The translations under genes and the position numbers were made by a program. 64,000 nt of DNA from Saccharina japonica (lineage: Eukaryota > Sar > Phaeophyceae > Laminariales > Laminariaceae): contig MEHQ01003537.1 of NCBI GenBank assembly GCA_008828725.1, positions 446,243-510,242 on the forward strand, in the 5' to 3' direction. The notes below the pieces were generated by a model. It worked only from the letters and a program-made list of their open reading frames with translations, had not been told where the DNA came from and ran no database searches. This document shows, piece by piece, positions 59,446-64,000 of this stretch. The first letter of the stretch is position 1. Every line of letters begins with the position of its first letter.

Positions 59446-59953
59446 CCCCCCCCTTCACTATATCCCGGCATTTTTGAACGCGAGAATATCTCGGTCCTTT
59501 CTTTCCTCGTCTGTCTATCTACCCTTCGTGCCTGGCATTTTTTTACGCGAGAATATTTCGGTCCTTTCTTTCCTCGTCTGCTGATGTATAGTATTGTATG
59601 CAAATATCTTGAAAACAATCACGATACGCGAACGTACCTACATACGTATAACCATTTTCCAGGTCCGTCGACTATCAGTGTCCGAACTCTCCACATACAT
59701 CTTCTTTGTCGGATCCAGCTTGGCCCACTCTCACTGGACGAGCGCCGCCTCTTCAAGTATATATCTGCACATACAGCCAATAGCCGGCAGCACACCCTCT
59801 CTCTATACCTTAGCCATACCGTGCTTTCGCGACTCTGTACAGTGTAGCACTTGTAGGTCACAGATTCTATCATTATACTGCGGTACCTGGTATGCGTCTG
59901 GTCCACAAGAAGACCACAGCCAGGAAAACAAAAAAAAGCATCGCACAGTAGTA

Positions 59954-60105
59954 CAGGACGCCTAACAAGAAATATGCTAAGGAGAATGCCAATAATAGAT
60001 GAAAAATAAGAAATTCAAGAGTCGTTATTATCTTGAAATTAGTGTCGAAAGCACCCCCGCTTGAATAAGAAATCCATCCTGGGCCAGTTTTCCTGTTTCT
60101 TATTA
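59954..60105. mobile_element. CAGGACACC-type MITE, right end lost (duplicate of 46660-46811)
   Basis: Same truncated element in the second copy of the copy 4 type flank, at offset 13,294. Confidence 0.7.
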
Positions 60106-60225
60106 ACCCATTCAGAACTGAAAACAATGTACCACACTAATTCCAAGTAATTTGTCCCCAAATTCGTGGGACCAGTTCTCATGGGGCTAAGGTGTGAGTA
60201 CTCCTATATACGTACATTTTTATTT

Positions 60226-60781
60226 GGGCAGCGGCCAAAAACAGGTACACCTGGTCCGTTCGGGGCCAAAAACAGGTACATACTAAAATCAAGTTTAAAA
60301 CGCACCCCACGAACCAGCCGTTCCTAGCAATGCAAAGTAGAGTTTTTTCATGCTCTTCGTGTTCGCCCGGTGGCTACGTACGAGTAGCTGCTATTAATAG
60401 TACGAGGAATGAACGCCTTCTGCTGTATTCATTCCCTTCTCAACTTTTGTGACACCCCTGGTATTCCAAGTCAACCACAATCCCGAAGGGGAGCCTTCTA
60501 TCTCGTATTCTTTCGGCGGAGGTGTGCAGGCAGATATGTGTGTATGTCGCTCGAGTGGCGTGTAGTGCGAGGTGCGAAGAAGGGAAAAAGGGGTCTCCGT
60601 GTACGTCGGCATTTGTATAAGGGGCATAGGGTGGAACTATGAAGGGCCTCTGATTGGCTTAAAAACGACAAAAAAAGGTGAAAGTCAAGCAGAGTAGACA
60701 AAATCAGGTATACCTGGGTTTTGAAGAGGCAAACACCGGTACAACGAGTTTTGGACCAATGTAGAGTTTTGGAGCTTGCCC
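60226..60781. mobile_element. Mutator-like fold-back element with deleted right arm
   Basis: The left arm is intact (GGGCAGCGGCC). After TTGGACCAATG most of the right arm is missing, leaving TTTTGGAGCTTGCCC at the end. The left flank is TTTTTATTT. Confidence 0.7.
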
Positions 60782-63700
60782 TGTAAGCACGGGCACGCGA
60801 TTTTGGGCATGAGTTACAGCAGCAGCAATAATGTGATAATTTCGTGGCATAGCTTGTCTCCTGCTGTCTACAACAGTCTAGATCACCAAATGCATGCCTC
60901 TCCTCTGTATATATGCTTCTTGCAAGCTGGCATTTAAGTGCCATCACTGCCAGCACCACCAGCAGCAGTAGCAACAGCAAGCAGCACCACAGCACCACTG
61001 CACCAGCTACGAGTACAACAGCAATGAATGGCCGCTGGTTGAAGCTCTATTCTCATGAGTTACAATAGGACGGCTGTGGTCCGTGTAGAATAGAGAGTCA
61101 CCTTGGTGCACGAACGAGCTGCATACGTACGTACGGACATACGACACCCAAGACGCGAAGAATGGTCACATCGCGAAACAAAGAGAGGAGGTGGATGAAT
61201 GCCACCGGCGATCAAACCCTTCTCCTTCTTCTACTCGTTCATACTCTCTTGTGGCACACGATGGCTCCCTCGCTCCTGACACAGCAAAGTAGTAGCGCCT
61301 GTCGCACTCTTGGGCTGATTGAATATATGCATAGGAGAGAACGAGGTAACGGGCTAAAGCAGTCGTAGAAGTATTTCAGTTTTTACGAGTGTGTGAGTAC
61401 ATATGTTTGTGCTGGGCGTGCTCCTCTACTCCCCATTTTCGTGCCTGTGGGGTTACCGAGCAGACTTTGCGCTGCTTCATGATGTGTGTCCTGTGAGTTT
61501 CCTTGCGCTGAGCCCACCACCCCCATCGCCGAAGCACATGCGACTCTATCCCTAGACCTGACTCTGACTGCCATCCTCCCGGCCTGGCACCCGACACATC
61601 AGCAGCAGTTGGCGTGAGGATGTCGTTGTGCTGTGTGGATTGTGCAAAATACACGTGCTCCTAGCTTTGTCTACATGGCGGGACTGTGAGCTTTGCGAAT
61701 GGAAATTTCCTGGAAAAATAGTTTAGATAAAGAGTGTATCCTGGGGTATCCTGACATCCTGGACATCCTTGAGACTCTTCCTCTTTACGTACAGACATGC
61801 TTCGGAATCTCGTACGCACGCACGATAACATGATTCAGGACCCAGGACAGCAGCAGCAGTACATACAGTACGTACTACGTACTGCTGTCTGCTGTATCGC
61901 ACAGCATTACTCGTACCATACATACGTAGCATACGTCGTGTAGCCATAGGGTATGATACGTGTGGACGTTATAGTGAAGGAAATGAGACGACGACAGAGA
62001 ACATTCTTCGCCCCGTCCGTGCTCCCATACATACAGCAAGTAATTGGGAATTGATACACTCGAAAAATGAATATACTTCCCGACAAAAAAACGATATTTG
62101 ACCACAAAATAGCCGGACGGTGGAGCCATGACCGACATCATATTATATCCTCACGTACGTTTGTACGTATGTTGTTCATATGCACGTATGATAGATACGT
62201 ACCACCAGAGGTATCGTTTCCAAGATCTTTGCTGGAACTATCCACGAACCAAACTATTAATGACAACTGCTGTCGTCTACCAGGTATACAGCAGTAGGCA
62301 TAAATCCCGCCAGACTTGCGCCAGACGTTAATAATGTAATTTCGTAAATTTCAGCTTTGTGATGGGTGGGTGGGTGGATTTTATCCACCTGGCGGCGGCA
62401 CGTCCTCCAATTACTCCATAACTCTCCATATATCCATCTCCTATACCCTTGTTAATAGTAGTACTACTGGTACTACTGTACTGGTGTAAGCTGTACTGCT
62501 GTAAGCTGTACTACTGCGAGAGCTGACTCTGTACGACTACTACTGTTCCCCAGCCCCCACGCCTCTCACTCTCCGCACCACAATCATCACCCCACTTCCA
62601 TCACCACAACAACCTTCAACCTTTACATCAACCACGGCGTCTCTCGACACTACTACTACTACTTGAAGTTCATCACCACTACTCATTCTTCTCTTCTACA
62701 CAGCTCTCTTCAAGGAGATTGGGAGTACGCCACTGCTGCTACTGCTCGCTCTGGTCCCCTCCTGTGTCCAGTGCCCGGCACACCGCTGGTGGTCTTTCTA
62801 CCCGAGCGAGCGCTCTCTGCCTTCTGATTGATGTGAGTGTTTTGAGTGGCATATCTCGGGCGATGCCTTTTTAATTTATCTTCTTTTACAGAGTCTGGAG
62901 AAAGGGACTTTTGTTTTAAGGAGAACGTACGTATAATACCTGTTGTGTGGTTTGCACACGCACGCGTTGTTTGCCATCAGAGGGAGGTTGAAGTCTCTCG
63001 TACGTATATGGACTTGCCACCGGTGAACGTGTGCTGCAACAGCACCGCACCGCAACATACTACAGCACAGACAGGACTCCTACCTACAGAGCGGCAGCAA
63101 TGAGAAAGGCAGAGGCTGTGAGATAATTTAATACTACGACGTACCTGGTAGAGGAAAGACATTAAAAAGTTCGGGAGTTATTCTGCTGAAGTTAGTGTAG
63201 AACGACCGACGATGCTCGAAATCATAAGAAAGAACCCCCGCAGTCAAAGTTGAGTGTCAACCGTTCAATTGGCTGTACTCACATCTGACGTGTGTTTTCA
63301 ATGTTTTTATAAAAAAACACAGTCAGTCTGGACCAGCTTTCCTCTGGTTCCCGGCACTGCTGTACTCACTGGCACATTAATGCTCGGCTGGTGCTGTCTG
63401 TGCGTCTGTGCCTGGTATGGTACTGGCCATGACGACAGTAGTAGTAGTAGTAGTAGTTGACACCAGCTGGTTGACACACACACCCCTCGACTGATCTCCT
63501 CCCCGCTACAAAAGAACAAATAAAAGGAAGAAGAAAAGGTATTCATTATTACCTGGTTATGTACGACCCAAACGGACCAGTACCGGGTACGTACCGAGTA
63601 CCAGGTATTATGGGCTTGTTGGCCGCGTGCAGCTGTTTTTGCCTACGTATACGTTTACACACGGAACTATTACTTTTTTGTGTGTTCTAGACTTTGGAAG

Positions 63701-64000
63701 GAAGGGGTGATGTGATGTGCTTCATCAAAACGTCTATCGAAAACAAAACCTGTCAGCCAGTGTCAACTACTACTCCTGCTGTGTCACGATGTTCTTCTGG
63801 CAAGTTCTCCGTATATTTCATTTGTACGAGCTGTGAGCTGGACCGAAAAAATGTTCCCCTGGTACATACGACGTGGAGCAGTAGAGTGCAAGCAGAGGGA
63901 TACACCGGTGGTGTGCAATGGGGGACGACAACCAAAAAATTTTTGGTTGTCATCCCCCATTGGTGTGAGCGTCACAGTAGTATCTGATACGTTCCGTAGA
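60782..64000. other. Diverged upstream-type spacer to the window edge
   Basis: The order of landmarks follows 15,500-17,700, the spacer upstream of copy 2, but with many substitutions: CAG-rich patch, GGCGGGACTGTGAGCT with TTTCCTGGAAAA, CACAAAATAG, GATGGGTGGGTGG with TTATCCACCTGG, and CCAGTGCCCGGCACA. No convincing gene is seen. An AGT tract lies at 63437-63458 and a perfect-type hairpin at 63916-63962. Confidence 0.65.
63916..63962. repeat. 47-bp near-perfect palindrome
   Basis: The left arm starts CAATGGGGGACGACAACC and the right arm ends GGTTGTCATCCCCCATTG, with AAAAA and TTTTT meeting at a one-base centre. One mismatch in 23 base pairs, which becomes a wobble pair on one RNA strand. It is unlike any other repeat in the window. 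Confidence 0.9.

Larger units (their letters stand above)
56140..60225. other. Second copy 4 type 3' flank and spacer; no convincing gene
   Basis: Repeats 43303-46931 with differences: poly-G of 33 at 56879-56911, an extended TTG repeat (57786-57818), and three local repeat copies instead of two. TATAAATAG lies 18 bases after the fragment stop, and GCCTTGGCGGAGCAAGAGCC at 56686. Confidence 0.65.

Overview
This window looks like nuclear DNA from a brown alga (Phaeophyceae). The genes are split by phase-conserved GT-AG introns, intergenic DNA is rich in CAG/AGT and poly-C microsatellites, and the only recognisable protein family is the alginate-modifying mannuronan C-5-epimerase, which among eukaryotes is known from brown algae. 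I cannot tell genus from sequence alone.

The window is a tandem array of four secreted mannuronan C-5-epimerase genes, all on the + strand, each with seven exons and predicting about 497-503 aa: gene 1 (7996-12096), gene 2 (19594-24062), gene 3 (32855-37027) and gene 4 (51679-55463). Two fragments of the last exon also lie here (43213-43302 and 56047-56139). Each predicted protein has a signal peptide followed by a right-handed parallel beta-helix catalytic domain with the motif YGFDPHDD. No carbohydrate-binding or WSC domain is visible.

The array has at least two duplication levels. An ancestral unit of about 12 kb (gene plus about 7.5 kb of spacer) is recognisable, with divergence, in every spacer. 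A two-gene block was then duplicated more recently: 1 to about 15,270 matches 25,051 to about 40,210 almost base for base, and 15,389-21,350 matches 47,561-53,435. The copies are mosaic. Gene 4 has the 5' half of gene 2 and a 3' half like gene 3. Gene 3 has gene 1 ends around a different middle.

The spacers contain no other convincing cellular gene. They hold at least five families of short non-autonomous DNA transposons: a Mutator-type fold-back element with a 9-bp target duplication (14764-15388 and relatives), a palindromic TAA-flanked element (1951-2161), a TACGATAGAGG-ended element (also in intron 1 of genes 1 and 3), a CAGGACACC-ended element, and a small palindromic element that the fold-back element has interrupted. 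One decayed non-LTR retrotransposon (about 40,315-42,560) with RING-like and reverse-transcriptase remnants interrupts the second block. Other repeats are a 179-bp minisatellite, 330-440-bp local repeats, and very long poly-C and poly-G tracts, one of which contains an assembly gap (Ns at 21929-21947).

Together the window is a snapshot of a polysaccharide-modifying enzyme family expanding by unequal exchange and conversion, with several junctions at transposons or poly-C tracts. The last 3.2 kb resembles the upstream spacer of gene 2, which suggests a further copy just beyond the right edge.
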